Positions 34,618 to 43,436 of a stretch of DNA of 57,489 nt are shown in pieces. The notes below the pieces were generated by a model. The model made no database searches. It was given only the letters and a program-made list of their open reading frames with translations, and had not been told where the DNA came from. The stretch is taken from contig JAKQHM010000008.1 of NCBI GenBank assembly GCA_029572935.1, positions 1 through 57,489 of the forward strand. The letters are read 5' to 3'. This stretch comes from Bacteroidota bacterium. GTDB lineage: Bacteria > Bacteroidota > Bacteroidia > Chitinophagales > Saprospiraceae. The stretch's first letter is position 1, and each line of letters starts with the position of its first letter. The position numbers and the translations under genes were made by a program.

Positions 34618-35061
34618 TCAGCTGTTTATTTTCCAGGAATGATTTTCTTGATCAGTGACCTCTTTACCCCAAATAGGCAGCTCTGATTTTATGCGTTCCA
34701 CCATTTCTTCGCAGGCTTGGATGGCCTCTTTGCGGTGTCTGGCTGAAGTGAATACAAACAGGCATATTTCTCCGGTATTCACCCTTCCCAGGCTGTGGTA
34801 CACGTGGGCGCAGGTGATGGGATATTTTTCAAAAATATCTTCGCGAATCCGATGCATGGCTTCCAGTGCCATGGGCTTGTAAGCGGAATACTCAATGGCC
34901 TGTACGGCACTTCCGTTTCGTTCGTCTGCGCGAATTTGTCCCAGAAATATACTGTGCCCGCCAATATCTGTTTTGGACTGATGCGATTCAATGGATCGGG
35001 AGATCTTTTCAGGACTGATCGGCCCTTCTACGAAAATGTCCTTTACCTTATCTTTCATCAA
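34618..35061 (-). CDS. moaE: Molybdopterin synthase catalytic subunit MoaE
   Basis: 147 aa. Converts cyclic pyranopterin monophosphate to molybdopterin using sulfur carried by MoaD. Family motifs: GGHSIFLGQIRADERNGSAV, AIEYSAYKPMALEAM, CAHVYHSLGRVNTGE and the end SARHRKEAIQACEEMVERIK, LPIWGKE with the active-site lysine region. The start overlaps the moeB-like gene by 14 bases. Confidence 0.92.
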   Translation of the reverse strand: MMKDKVKDIFVEGPISPEKISRSIESHQSKTDIGGHSIFLGQIRADERNGSAVQAIEYSAYKPMALEAMHRIREDIFEKYPITCAHVYHSLGRVNTGEICLFVFTSARHRKEAIQACEEMVERIKSELPIWGKEVTDQENHSWKINS

Positions 35062-36163
35062 ATTGAATTTTCATTGTCTTTGCATAGGCATCGATCCCTC
35101 CTTTAATGGAGAAAATATTTTTATCCGGAAAAATCCGATTCAAAATGGCAGCGGCTTCCCGGCTTCTGCCTCCTGACTGGCAAAAGATCAATATGGTATC
35201 GGCCGAGGCCAATAGTCTTGCCTGTTCTTTTAAGAACTGGAGTGGAATACGGATGCATGCGGCCATCTCGAGTTCCGGTTTTTCATGCAGATCGCGGACA
35301 TCCAAAATCACATGTACTTTAGGCTTATCGATCCACATTTTTAAGACCTCTGCCCAATCCATTTCCTTGCTTTGAATGCAAGGCAAGTTGTAATCCCTGG
35401 ATTCGAGTTCCTGAATCGTGTGGGGCATCTTTTTTCTTCCCTTTTCGTTCTGACCGATTTCTAATTCGTAAAAAGATGTCTGCTGAAGATTGTAGTAGAG
35501 CATCTTGCCGGCAAGCGTCTTTCCATATCCCGTTGCGATCTTGATGGCTTCTGACGCCATCATCAGGCCGAGGGTCCCGGGGAGCACGCCAAGGACGCCG
35601 TTTTGCTGACAATTGGGGATTTGATCCCTTGAGGGAGGATCCGGATGCAGATCGCGATAATTGAATATTCTGCCCTTTTCATCTGCATGGTGAAATACTG
35701 AAATTTGTCCTTCGCTTTGGTGCACCGCTCCAAAGACCAAAGCTTTGCCCAAAAGCGCACAGGCATCGTTGATCAGATAACGCGTTTCGAAATTATCGCT
35801 GCCATCTAATATAATATCGAATCCGGAAAGGATGGGCACCACATTTTTCGTCCGGATAAATTCGTCAAAAGCAATGAATGAACTGTCTGGATGGATGTGG
35901 CTGAGCAACCGGCTTGCAGTAGATGCTTTTGGTTTACCCAAATCTCCTTCAGAAAAAAGAATTTGCCTGTTCAGATTTGAAATTTCAACGCGATCCCCAT
36001 CTGCCAATCCGACCCGACCGAATCCGGCAGCGGATAGATACTGCAAGGCCGGACAACCGAGACCACCGACACCGATCACCAGGACTGAAGATTGCCGGAG
36101 TTTCCTTTGGGCCTCCTCACCAAATCCGTTCAAATTGACTTGTCTTTCAAACCTGCTTTGCAT
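35048..36163 (-). CDS. moeB: MoeB/ThiF-type adenylyltransferase with C-terminal rhodanese domain
   Basis: Activates the C-terminal glycine of MoaD by adenylation; the rhodanese domain would deliver sulfur. About 371 aa from the ATG before QSRFERQVNL, 10 bases after moaD; an earlier in-frame ATG at 36238 would overlap moaD by 65 bases. Nucleotide site GVGGLG (31-36), SNLNRQILF, DGSDNFETRYLIND and NCQQNGVLGVLPG. The rhodanese part (about 255-371) has its active Cys in FCQSGGRS. The two CxxC zinc pairs of classical MoeB are absent: where CYRCLFP is usual, this has NYRDLHP. Confidence 0.88.
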   Translation of the reverse strand: MQSRFERQVNLNGFGEEAQRKLRQSSVLVIGVGGLGCPALQYLSAAGFGRVGLADGDRVEISNLNRQILFSEGDLGKPKASTASRLLSHIHPDSSFIAFDEFIRTKNVVPILSGFDIILDGSDNFETRYLINDACALLGKALVFGAVHQSEGQISVFHHADEKGRIFNYRDLHPDPPSRDQIPNCQQNGVLGVLPGTLGLMMASEAIKIATGYGKTLAGKMLYYNLQQTSFYELEIGQNEKGRKKMPHTIQELESRDYNLPCIQSKEMDWAEVLKMWIDKPKVHVILDVRDLHEKPELEMAACIRIPLQFLKEQARLLASADTILIFCQSGGRSREAAAILNRIFPDKNIFSIKGGIDAYAKTMKIQFDER

Positions 36164-36173
36164 CTGAACATTT

Positions 36174-36437
36174 TTATCCTCCGGAAAACGGGGGAAGCAG
36201 GGCAATCTCGTTTTGTGCACTGACGGGAGTATCTGCATGGGCCAGTTTTCTGTCCACTGCTATGGAATAGGGAATGCGTGAAACTTCCGGGTACAGTTCT
36301 TCTATTTTTTTCTGCAATTCAGAAACCGTCCGCACAGAAGGAATGCTGCATTCCGATGCATTCATTTTTTCTGCCAGGATGCCAAATGCCATGACTTTGA
36401 TTTCCTGGGATTTTAAATTTTGATCCTGAGTATCCAT
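36174..36437 (-). CDS. moaD: Molybdopterin synthase sulfur carrier MoaD
   Basis: 87 aa, ubiquitin-like beta-grasp protein ending in the required Gly-Gly (LLPPFSGG), which is adenylated and thiocarboxylated. Other family features: IKVMAFGILAEKM and the VRTVSELQKKIEELYPEV helix. The first 12 residues are an unusual polar extension, so a start further in is possible though no second ATG precedes IKVMAF. Confidence 0.9.
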   Translation of the reverse strand: MDTQDQNLKSQEIKVMAFGILAEKMNASECSIPSVRTVSELQKKIEELYPEVSRIPYSIAVDRKLAHADTPVSAQNEIALLPPFSGG

Positions 36438-36611
36438 TTTATTACTGATCAGAAAATAGATTTAAGTCTTACCCGGGCTTACTTGTTCCAAATGGTAAAA
36501 GTAGGGATTTCCAAACAACCGGTCCTTGGGTCTCCCAGGACTTTTGGTGCGGGCTCTCAGCCGATCACCAGCTTGATCGCCCCAAACATAGTAACCAACG
36601 CCAAAAGGTAC

Positions 36612-37289
36612 CTAAGGGTTTTGCTGTTGAAGTGACCGGCTCAGACGGGCTCCCAGGAAGCCACCCAGAAGGACTACGGGAAGGATCGAAATCAGCCCCG
36701 GAGGCAGGTCAAAGGCCTGCATTCCCGATCCCATCAATCCGGCTATGGAGTTGAGGAAAATAAACAATGCGCTGATCGCTGCCGTCTGTTTAAGGCTGGT
36801 CCATCCCAATAAGAGCAGCAGGGGAGAAAGAATGATGCCTCCTCCGATGCCGATCAACCCCGAGATCAGACCAATGGCCAGTCCCATGGCTGCGGCAGCT
36901 CCGTGTCGGATCCGGTCCGGATCGGCCTCCTTTACCGGAAAAAGCCCCAGCAGTCTTAGCGCAGGGATCAGAAGCACGCCTCCCAGAATTCTTCGGTAGA
37001 TGACGGGGTCCACACTCAGGCTGCCGCCCAGAAAAGATGCCGGAATGGAAGTCGCGATGAGGGCCAGGAAAAGAGGTTTTGGAAAATCTTCGGCTTTTCT
37101 GAACGACAGAAAGGAGATCAGCGAGACAAAAATATTGAGAACGAGGGCCGTCGTGCGGGCTTCCTGCGGGGGATATTCCAGTAAGTTCAGCAACATCAGG
37201 TAGCTGCTGGCCCCTCCATGGCCTACTGAGGCATACAGGAAGGCGATGACGGGCATGATCAGCCAGAGAATCCAGGGCGCGGCCATCAC
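36612..37289 (-). CDS. TauE/SafE-family membrane transporter, frameshifted near its C-terminus
   Basis: Sulfite/organosulfonate exporter family, 225 aa as it stands, with TM helices throughout, the first repeat AFLYASVGHGGASSYLMLLN and the second GLISGLIGIGGGIILSPLLL. After GARLSRS the frame runs into a TAG, but another frame continues with HFNSKTLRYLLALVTMFG and AIKLVIG to a TGA at 36557-36559, the expected last helix. So one base too many (or two too few) lies near 36640. It sits inside the molybdopterin operon, overlapping moeA by four bases. It may export sulfite or import an oxyanion. Confidence 0.8.
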   Translation of the reverse strand: MMAAPWILWLIMPVIAFLYASVGHGGASSYLMLLNLLEYPPQEARTTALVLNIFVSLISFLSFRKAEDFPKPLFLALIATSIPASFLGGSLSVDPVIYRRILGGVLLIPALRLLGLFPVKEADPDRIRHGAAAAMGLAIGLISGLIGIGGGIILSPLLLLLGWTSLKQTAAISALFIFLNSIAGLMGSGMQAFDLPPGLISILPVVLLGGFLGARLSRSLQQQNP

Positions 37290-38479
37290 CAGAACCGGAT
37301 TTGAACCGGGGCACCTTCATCCAGTGAGATGCAGGCTTCCGGTATTTCGACAAAGCAATTGGCCTTTTGGAAGGCCAACAGGTTGTAGGATTCCTGGCCA
37401 TCCAAAATGCGCACCTTCCCTTTGTCCCAATGTCCCTTCAGGAAATGCGTCAATCCCGCTTTTTTTTGCCAGGGATGGGTCAATGCGGCCTCTCCATCGG
37501 GCTCAAATGCATTTTTATGACCCATCAGGCTCAACAAGGCAGGTTTGATGTACTGATTAAAGCAACAGATTACAGAAGAGGGATTGCCCGGTAAGGCGAA
37601 GACCCATTTGTTTTGATATTTTCCGGCATAGAATGGCTTTCCAGGTTTTTGGCGGACTTTGTAAAACAAGGTTTCCACCCCGAGGCCGGTCAGTGCATCG
37701 TGAACGAAATCGTATTCCCCTACGGATATTCCACCTGAAATGAGGATTACATCCCGATCCCGAAGGAATTGAGCCAGTGCATTTTTCACTTGTGCCGGAT
37801 CGTCGCCCACCGTTTGATGCTGATAAGTCGGAATGTTCAACTGTTCCAGGAAAGACAGCAGGGTTGGCAAGTTTGAATTGTAGATCTGTCCCGGTCCCAG
37901 GATTTCGCCTGCGGGTATCAGCTCATCTCCGGTGACGAGGATGCCCACTTTTGGAGTAGAATAAACAGAGATCTGGTCCACTCCCACCGAAGCGATCAAA
38001 CCTACGAGGCCCGGACTGAGGAGATCTCCGGCCTCTGCCACCAGGTCCCCGCATTTGTTTTGAGAACCCCGGTACCGGACATTCATGCCCGTGCGGATCC
38101 GATCTTCCGGAATTTGTATCTGACTTTTATCCCTTTGGACCCATTCCTGTTGTACCACCGTATCGCAGCCGCCAGGAAGCAATGCACCTGTAAAGATTCG
38201 CACCGCTTCGCCTTTTTCAACAGATTCGTGGCCTGGTTCCCCGGCCTTTTGTTCTCCGGCCAGACGATAGGTATTCCGTCCTTTCTCATAAGCCAGAGCG
38301 TATCCATCCATGGCGGAATTGTCGAATGGAGGGACGTCTATTTTCGAAAAAACGGATTCGGCCAGTACCCTGCCCGATGAACCCAACAGACTGCCGGTCA
38401 CCGCCTGGAGTGGTCTGAGCTGGCTGCGCAGTAAATTCCTGGCCTCATCCACCGAAATCATATAAGGGGGCTGGCTCAT
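37286..38479 (-). CDS. moeA: Molybdopterin molybdenumtransferase MoeA
   Basis: 397 aa. Inserts molybdate into adenylylated molybdopterin. Motifs: VPPFDNSAMDGYALAYE, PGGCDTVVQQEWV, GILVTGDELIPAGE, ILISGGISVGEYDFVHDAL and ALPGNPSSVICCFN. Overlaps moaA by four bases and the TauE/SafE gene by four bases, so translation is coupled. Confidence 0.93.
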   Translation of the reverse strand: MSQPPYMISVDEARNLLRSQLRPLQAVTGSLLGSSGRVLAESVFSKIDVPPFDNSAMDGYALAYEKGRNTYRLAGEQKAGEPGHESVEKGEAVRIFTGALLPGGCDTVVQQEWVQRDKSQIQIPEDRIRTGMNVRYRGSQNKCGDLVAEAGDLLSPGLVGLIASVGVDQISVYSTPKVGILVTGDELIPAGEILGPGQIYNSNLPTLLSFLEQLNIPTYQHQTVGDDPAQVKNALAQFLRDRDVILISGGISVGEYDFVHDALTGLGVETLFYKVRQKPGKPFYAGKYQNKWVFALPGNPSSVICCFNQYIKPALLSLMGHKNAFEPDGEAALTHPWQKKAGLTHFLKGHWDKGKVRILDGQESYNLLAFQKANCFVEIPEACISLDEGAPVQIRFW

Positions 38480-39519
38480 CCGCCTATGGATATCATACTC
38501 CTATTTGCAATGGCATCCGGATTGACTTTTTTGAAATCCCGGTCAAACTGTCCCCCCAGCTCCTTGTGTTTTAGCTGAAGGGATTCCTGTATGGAGGCAT
38601 GGAGATCTCGTCCGGACCTTAATAATTCGAGCAGGGGGATCTCGTCTTTGCCGAAAAGACAGTTCTTCAGTTTGCCCTCGGCGGTGATGCGCAGACGGTT
38701 GCATTCGTGACAAAACTGGTTGCTCATGGTTGTAATGAAAGCAAAACTGCCCTTGTGTCCGATGGCCATGTATTTTCTGGCTGTTGCGTGCGGTTCATCG
38801 AGCAGTTTGACTACGTCGTAGCGCTCCATGGCTATTTCCAGAAGTTGTGATGCGGTCACCACCTGGTCTCCGGCCCAGTGGTTGCCGGTAAAGGGCATAA
38901 ACTCAATGAAACGGACGTGCAGGGGCAGATCCCGGGTCAAATCAATGAAGTCAAGAACTTCTTCCTCTATGATCCCTTTGATCGCCACCACGTTGATTTT
39001 CACCCGGAGCCCGTGGTCGAGCATCAGGTGAATATTTTTCCACACCCGTTCAAATTTATCCTGACCTGTGACCTTAAAGAACACTTCCGGCCTAAGAGAA
39101 TCCAGACTGATGTTGACCGTTCGGATGCCCGCCTTGAGGAGATCAGGAAGATGACGATCGAGCAGGAATCCGTTGGTGCTGATGAGAAGTTCGGCGTTCA
39201 GAGGCGCCAGCAGGGAGAGTATCTCTGGAAAATCCTTGCGGATCAGGGGTTCGCCACCGGTCAGTCTGATCTTATTGACCCCCAGGCGCACAAACTCTTC
39301 TGCAATGGCCCGGATCTCTCCGGCCGTCATCAGCTTTTCATGAGGCGTAAATTCGTGGTCCAGGTCCGGCATGCAGTAGCTGCACCTGAAATTGCAGTTG
39401 TCGGTCAGCGAAATCCTCAGATAATCGTGGATCCTGCCGAAGCGGTCAGTCAGAATGTTCGCCTTGTTTTTTTCAGTGGTTGTCAATCGGGCTGGGTTTT
39501 TATCCGGAAACCGAGACAA
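38476..39519 (-). CDS. moaA: GTP 3',8-cyclase MoaA (radical SAM)
   Basis: 347 aa. First enzyme of molybdopterin synthesis. N-terminal Fe-S site C42-x3-C46-x2-C49 (CNFRCSYC) and SAM motif RLTGGEPLIRKD; C-terminal cluster CHECNRLRITAEGKLKNC; ends in Gly-Gly as MoaA should. The frame begins MSRFPDKNPARLTTTEKNK before the usual ILTDRFGR start. A promoter box at 39517-39524 overlaps this ATG, so translation may begin at the TTG at 39486 (LTTTEKN). First gene of the operon. Confidence 0.93.
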   Translation of the reverse strand: MSRFPDKNPARLTTTEKNKANILTDRFGRIHDYLRISLTDNCNFRCSYCMPDLDHEFTPHEKLMTAGEIRAIAEEFVRLGVNKIRLTGGEPLIRKDFPEILSLLAPLNAELLISTNGFLLDRHLPDLLKAGIRTVNISLDSLRPEVFFKVTGQDKFERVWKNIHLMLDHGLRVKINVVAIKGIIEEEVLDFIDLTRDLPLHVRFIEFMPFTGNHWAGDQVVTASQLLEIAMERYDVVKLLDEPHATARKYMAIGHKGSFAFITTMSNQFCHECNRLRITAEGKLKNCLFGKDEIPLLELLRSGRDLHASIQESLQLKHKELGGQFDRDFKKVNPDAIANRSMISIGG

Positions 39520-39524
39520 ATTTA
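39517..39524 (-). promoter_or_regulatory. -7 promoter element of the molybdopterin operon
   Basis: Minus strand TAAATTTG, full TAnnTTTG match; no clear -33 TTG at 20 bases. Transcription from about 39510 would lie inside the longest moaA frame, which bears on the moaA start. Confidence 0.4.
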
Positions 39525-39579
39525 TGGAAAGTATCCAATGCGGTTCAGATTAATGGACTGCAAAAGCCCAAGCGTGGGT

Positions 39580-40773
39580 TTAAAGATAACTTAGCCACCA
39601 TTGCTCCCGGTGTGTCGTTTTGTACCGATCATACCTCAGGCATAATGGGTAAAGGAGCGCTACAACCGCCATCCAGACCAGATATACAATGCCGAGGCTG
39701 CTTCCTTCACCGGGGATCAGAAACAGGAATGGAAACTGTTCTCCGAATTTCCAGGCATCCGAGAGCACATGTCCCCGTGCAAAAAAGGCCAGGGTACTCA
39801 AGGTATGGATCAGGTAAAGGTGCAAAATATAATAAAAAAAAGCCGTTCGGCCAAAGGTGGTCATGATGCCGGTGAATCGATTTTGGAATTTTTCCACCCA
39901 GGCAAGCAGCAGCATGGCCGGTCCCAGGATCATGCAAAGAAAAAGCAGGGAAGGGGGATACTTATTTGTGTTGATGAACGAAAGCAGCGTATAGAAAAAG
40001 TCTTTTTGGGTGGTCCAGGGTTTGGGATCTCCGTACAGATTCGCGAAGCGCAGCAGGATGAAAAAGACAATCAGACCCAGTCCGGTCCGGATCAGCAGAT
40101 TTTTTCTTTGGTCAGGTGTAATTTCGGGTCCAAAAAATTTACCCGCTGCAAAACCCAGACACATGACCGCGGTCCAGATCGGAAAGGGATAGACCATCAC
40201 GATATAGTGTTCTGGCAGAAATTCGTAGGGTTTGAAGACCCCGTGGTGAAGCAGGTCCCACCAGAAACCGGCCTGAAAACCCGCAGCAGACTCCGGAATA
40301 TCGAGCAGATTATGGCCTGCCACCACCGTCAGTCCGATCATCAGGATCCAGCGCCAGGACAAGCCTGCCAGCAGCATCAATCCGAGAACCACCATGCTGA
40401 TGCCGATGGCCCAGATGACCTGAAAGGGAAGGACGTTGAAAAATGGATTGAAGGTCCAGGCGAATGCGATGAGGCTCCACTCCATCAGGATCAGCCATAA
40501 TCCGCGCTTCAGCACAAAACTGCCTAGTTCCTTTCGGTCTTTTCTCAGGCTTTGCAGATAGATCGAAGTCCCGGAAAGAAATACAAAAACCGGTGCGCAA
40601 AAATGCGTAACCCAGCGCGTGAAAAACAAGGCAGGAGTGGTCGTCTGCAGATCCAATGGATCTCCTGAGTGAGCTGCAGCGTGGAAATAATCGCGCACGT
40701 GGTCCAGTGCCATCAGCACCATGGCCATGCCGCGCACAATGTCGATAGAGTGGATTCGATTGATTTGATTCAT
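39580..40773 (-). CDS. DUF1624-type multi-TM protein (heparan-alpha-glucosaminide acetyltransferase-like)
   Basis: About 397 aa, roughly 10 TM helices. Opening SIDIVRGMAMVLMALDHVRDYFH is the DUF1624/HGSNAT-like signature (RG and DH in the first helix), followed by FVFLSGTSIYL. Such proteins move acyl groups across membranes onto sugars or related substrates, but the acceptor is unknown. The ATG at 40773 is preferred over 40809 because a promoter box lies between them. Confidence 0.75.
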   Translation of the reverse strand: MNQINRIHSIDIVRGMAMVLMALDHVRDYFHAAAHSGDPLDLQTTTPALFFTRWVTHFCAPVFVFLSGTSIYLQSLRKDRKELGSFVLKRGLWLILMEWSLIAFAWTFNPFFNVLPFQVIWAIGISMVVLGLMLLAGLSWRWILMIGLTVVAGHNLLDIPESAAGFQAGFWWDLLHHGVFKPYEFLPEHYIVMVYPFPIWTAVMCLGFAAGKFFGPEITPDQRKNLLIRTGLGLIVFFILLRFANLYGDPKPWTTQKDFFYTLLSFINTNKYPPSLLFLCMILGPAMLLLAWVEKFQNRFTGIMTTFGRTAFFYYILHLYLIHTLSTLAFFARGHVLSDAWKFGEQFPFLFLIPGEGSSLGIVYLVWMAVVALLYPLCLRYDRYKTTHREQWWLSYL

Positions 40774-40794
40774 TTGGGGTTTTGGAGTTTGAAT

Positions 40795-40802
40795 CAAATG
40801 TA
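40795..40802 (-). promoter_or_regulatory. -7 promoter element of the DUF1624 gene
   Basis: Minus strand TACATTTG, full TAnnTTTG match, leaving about 15 bases before the ATG at 40773. It lies inside the longer alternative reading frame and so decides the start. Confidence 0.45.
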
Positions 40803-40860
40803 AGGACAAGCAGTTTTATATGGAGGAAAATCTGCAGGAAGAGGATGGAGTAAGTATGAA

Positions 40861-41355
40861 TTAAAATTTCAGATTCATCCAGATATTGCATCCCGAGTGA
40901 CCGGATGCACCCATGGGCTGATCCAGGAAAACAAATCCCAGTTTTTCATAAATCCTGATGGCTGTCTTAAATTGGGGAAGACTTTCCAGATAGATTTCTC
41001 TGTATCCCATGGATCGGGCAGAAGCGAGGGATTTTTCCAAGAGCATCCTGCCGAGACCCTTTCCTCGGGCGGAAGCAGCGAGGTAAAATTTGACCAGTTC
41101 AGCACAATGAGGCGGTAAATTCGGCGTAGGGTAAATGCCACAGCACCCGATGGCTTCGCCTTGCAGTTCAGCCACCCAAAGTATGGAATTTTCTTTCCGG
41201 AAAAGTTCAAACAGATTGTCTGTGGTCGGATCTGAATAGACGGTGCCTGCATTTGGTGCTCCATGTTCGTCAAAAACCTGGCGTATCATTTTAGCCAGAG
41301 GAGCATTGTCCCTGACTTCAACCTCCCTGATGGTGAACTCTGCCGACGGCATCAT
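40861..41355 (-). CDS. GNAT-family N-acetyltransferase
   Basis: 164 aa. Acetyl-CoA binding motif ARGKGLGRMLLEKSLASAR and the C-terminal AIRIYEKLGFVFLDQ. The frame is open further upstream, but the first 62 codons would overlap the DUF418 gene and do not look like GNAT sequence, so the ATG-ATG pair at 41355 is used. A TAATTTTG box (41368-41361, minus) immediately precedes this start. Acceptor unknown. Confidence 0.82.
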   Translation of the reverse strand: MMPSAEFTIREVEVRDNAPLAKMIRQVFDEHGAPNAGTVYSDPTTDNLFELFRKENSILWVAELQGEAIGCCGIYPTPNLPPHCAELVKFYLAASARGKGLGRMLLEKSLASARSMGYREIYLESLPQFKTAIRIYEKLGFVFLDQPMGASGHSGCNIWMNLKF

Positions 41356-41417
41356 GGATGCAAAATTACAGATATGGCCGTGTTTCTTTGTACCAATTTT
41401 TCGTTCTTGAAATGGGA

Positions 41418-42725
41418 TCAGGTTCTGATTTTTTTGAATGGCTGTTTCTTCCAATACGTCAGTGATCTCCATACCCATTCCATGGGTCCAAAATGGAAAT
41501 GTCGCATCCAGACCGGACTGATGAGGAGTTGAAAAATCCAAACTCCGGCGACGATGTAATACAATTCGTATCGTTGCAGTTTGCCATACAGACCGAAGCC
41601 GAATCCCAGGAAGATTGTGTTGCAGATCACGGACTGCATCAGGTAGTTGGTAAAGGCCATTTGTCCTACAGCTGCCAGTGATCTCTTTAGCCAGGGCAGA
41701 AAACCTGATTGGATGAAAAGCATGATCAGACCGATGTGACCTATAGTGAGCGGTACTCTGCCCAGATTGTAGCTGATCCAGCCTTCGTGTAAGGACATCA
41801 GGGAAAATTGGTTTTCCATGATGTTTTGTAGCTCAAGGTAATTGACGGTGAGCCCGATGGAATATCCGGCTAAAATCATGTAAACGTAAAACCTTGTGGA
41901 TCGTTCAGCTATGATCACACCCGATTTGTACAATGCCATCCCCAGTAGCATCATCGCCAGAATGTCCCAGAAGTTGATGCGGTACAAAAATGTGGTTTGC
42001 ATGTATTGGTTTTCAGGAATCTTGTGCACCAGTATGCTGAAATAGTCCTTGCTGCGGGCATCGATCTCTTCCTGTAGTTGCTCGGGGGTAGCTTTCATTT
42101 CTTTCACTTTCTCATCCCAGGCTTCGATCGACTTTTCATCTTCAGATGTCAGCTTTTCACCTCTTTCTTTTTTCTCATGTGCGGTCAGGGAGGATGCCTG
42201 AATATTTTTTAGCTGATACCATTCAGACACACTGAACGCCGTTGCGACCAATAACACCAGGGTCGCAGCCGCGATCAGGGAACGGACGGGCAGCATCCGG
42301 AAACTATATGCAAACATGCCTACGATGGCATAGGCGTACAATATCTCACCGTCCCATAGCAGCACGTAACAGTGCAATACACCAAATACCAATAGCCAAA
42401 GCAGCCTTCGAAAGAATAGGTCCGATATGCTGACCGCACTTTGACCCTCCTGGGTTCGTCCCATGAAGATGAGGATGCCAGCACCAAACAGCATGGAAAA
42501 AATACCCCGCATGGTTCCTTCGAAGAACATAGAGTTGATCCACCAGACATTCAGGTTCCAGCCCGTGGAGCCGCCGGAGTTGGTAATGTCGTCATAGGCT
42601 TTATACAGGCCGAACCCCGGTATGTTCATCAGCAATATGCCCAGCAGTGAAATTCCTCTTAGGATGTCCAGTGCTGTGATCCTGTTTTTTCCGGCGGTGG
42701 GTTGTAATCTGTCGGTATCTTGCAT
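41418..42725 (-). CDS. DUF418 family multi-TM protein
   Basis: 435 aa with about nine TM helices. Starts ITALDILRGISLLGILLMNI, the DUF418 opening; ends with VWMRHFHFGPMEWVWRSLTY, the DUF418 C-terminal motif. Between helices 4 and 5 is a long charged loop (about 175-235) that could project into the cytoplasm or periplasm. Proposed transporter or acyltransferase-like function in the family is unproven. Confidence 0.85.
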   Translation of the reverse strand: MQDTDRLQPTAGKNRITALDILRGISLLGILLMNIPGFGLYKAYDDITNSGGSTGWNLNVWWINSMFFEGTMRGIFSMLFGAGILIFMGRTQEGQSAVSISDLFFRRLLWLLVFGVLHCYVLLWDGEILYAYAIVGMFAYSFRMLPVRSLIAAATLVLLVATAFSVSEWYQLKNIQASSLTAHEKKERGEKLTSEDEKSIEAWDEKVKEMKATPEQLQEEIDARSKDYFSILVHKIPENQYMQTTFLYRINFWDILAMMLLGMALYKSGVIIAERSTRFYVYMILAGYSIGLTVNYLELQNIMENQFSLMSLHEGWISYNLGRVPLTIGHIGLIMLFIQSGFLPWLKRSLAAVGQMAFTNYLMQSVICNTIFLGFGFGLYGKLQRYELYYIVAGVWIFQLLISPVWMRHFHFGPMEWVWRSLTYWKKQPFKKIRT

Positions 42726-42914
42726 AGACGAGCATTTTAAGATTAAATTGGATCAGACTTATAAATAGAAAAAGGTCGCATAGCGGAATTCTCGTGAGGC
42801 CCTATGCCAGAAGTATATCCGTTGTGCTTTATTCAGGCATGAAAATAGTGAAAAGACAGACACGATCAGAAATAAATCAGAAGATGGTGCTCGTTCAATG
42901 GAAAAGATGCTCTG

Positions 42915-43436
42915 TTATTTTAAATTTAGCTTCATCATGAGGTCGGTCTGAGGCTCATCCCCCAGAACAAAAATGTGTCGGTCAAATTCAATAAATCCAT
43001 TTTTACGGTAAAACTCGATGGCCTTGAGGTTCTTTTCCCAGACACCCAGCCAGATAAATTCCGCATTTTTTCGTTTGGCAATATGGATGGCATGATCCAG
43101 CATGGCTTGTCCCAATTTTTTTCCCTGATGTTCCTTTAAAACATAGATGCGTTCGATCTCAATGGAACTGTCGCCTTTTAATTCCGTTTGTGCGGTTCCA
43201 TAATTCAGTTTCAGGTAGCCGGCCAACTGATCTCCCTGAAAGATAAAGTAAAATTCAGAGTTGGGATGGTTTATTTCATCGGACAGATTCCCGATGGAAA
43301 ACTGGAGGTCCAGGTATTTATTCAGATTTTCCGGAGTATTCCCCTCCGAAAAGCTTTCAGAAAAAGTTTTACGGCTGATCTTCTGAAGCATTTCCAGATC
43401 CTGGGAATTTACTGCCACCATCCTGCTTTTTTCCAT
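42915..43436 (-). CDS. GNAT-family N-acetyltransferase
   Basis: 173 aa. Acetyl-CoA site KEHQGKKLGQAMLDHAIHIA, preceded by the strand IEIERIYVL, and followed by LGVWEKNLKAIEFYRKNGF, a clear GNAT pattern seen in spermidine/spermine-type and antibiotic-type acetyltransferases. Acceptor unknown. Lies alone on the minus strand. Confidence 0.85.
   Translation of the reverse strand: MEKSRMVAVNSQDLEMLQKISRKTFSESFSEGNTPENLNKYLDLQFSIGNLSDEINHPNSEFYFIFQGDQLAGYLKLNYGTAQTELKGDSSIEIERIYVLKEHQGKKLGQAMLDHAIHIAKRKNAEFIWLGVWEKNLKAIEFYRKNGFIEFDRHIFVLGDEPQTDLMMKLNLK

Noticed and set aside
34795-35106. Plus-strand frame opposite moaE
   Set aside because: Shadow of moaE and moeB; no protein features.
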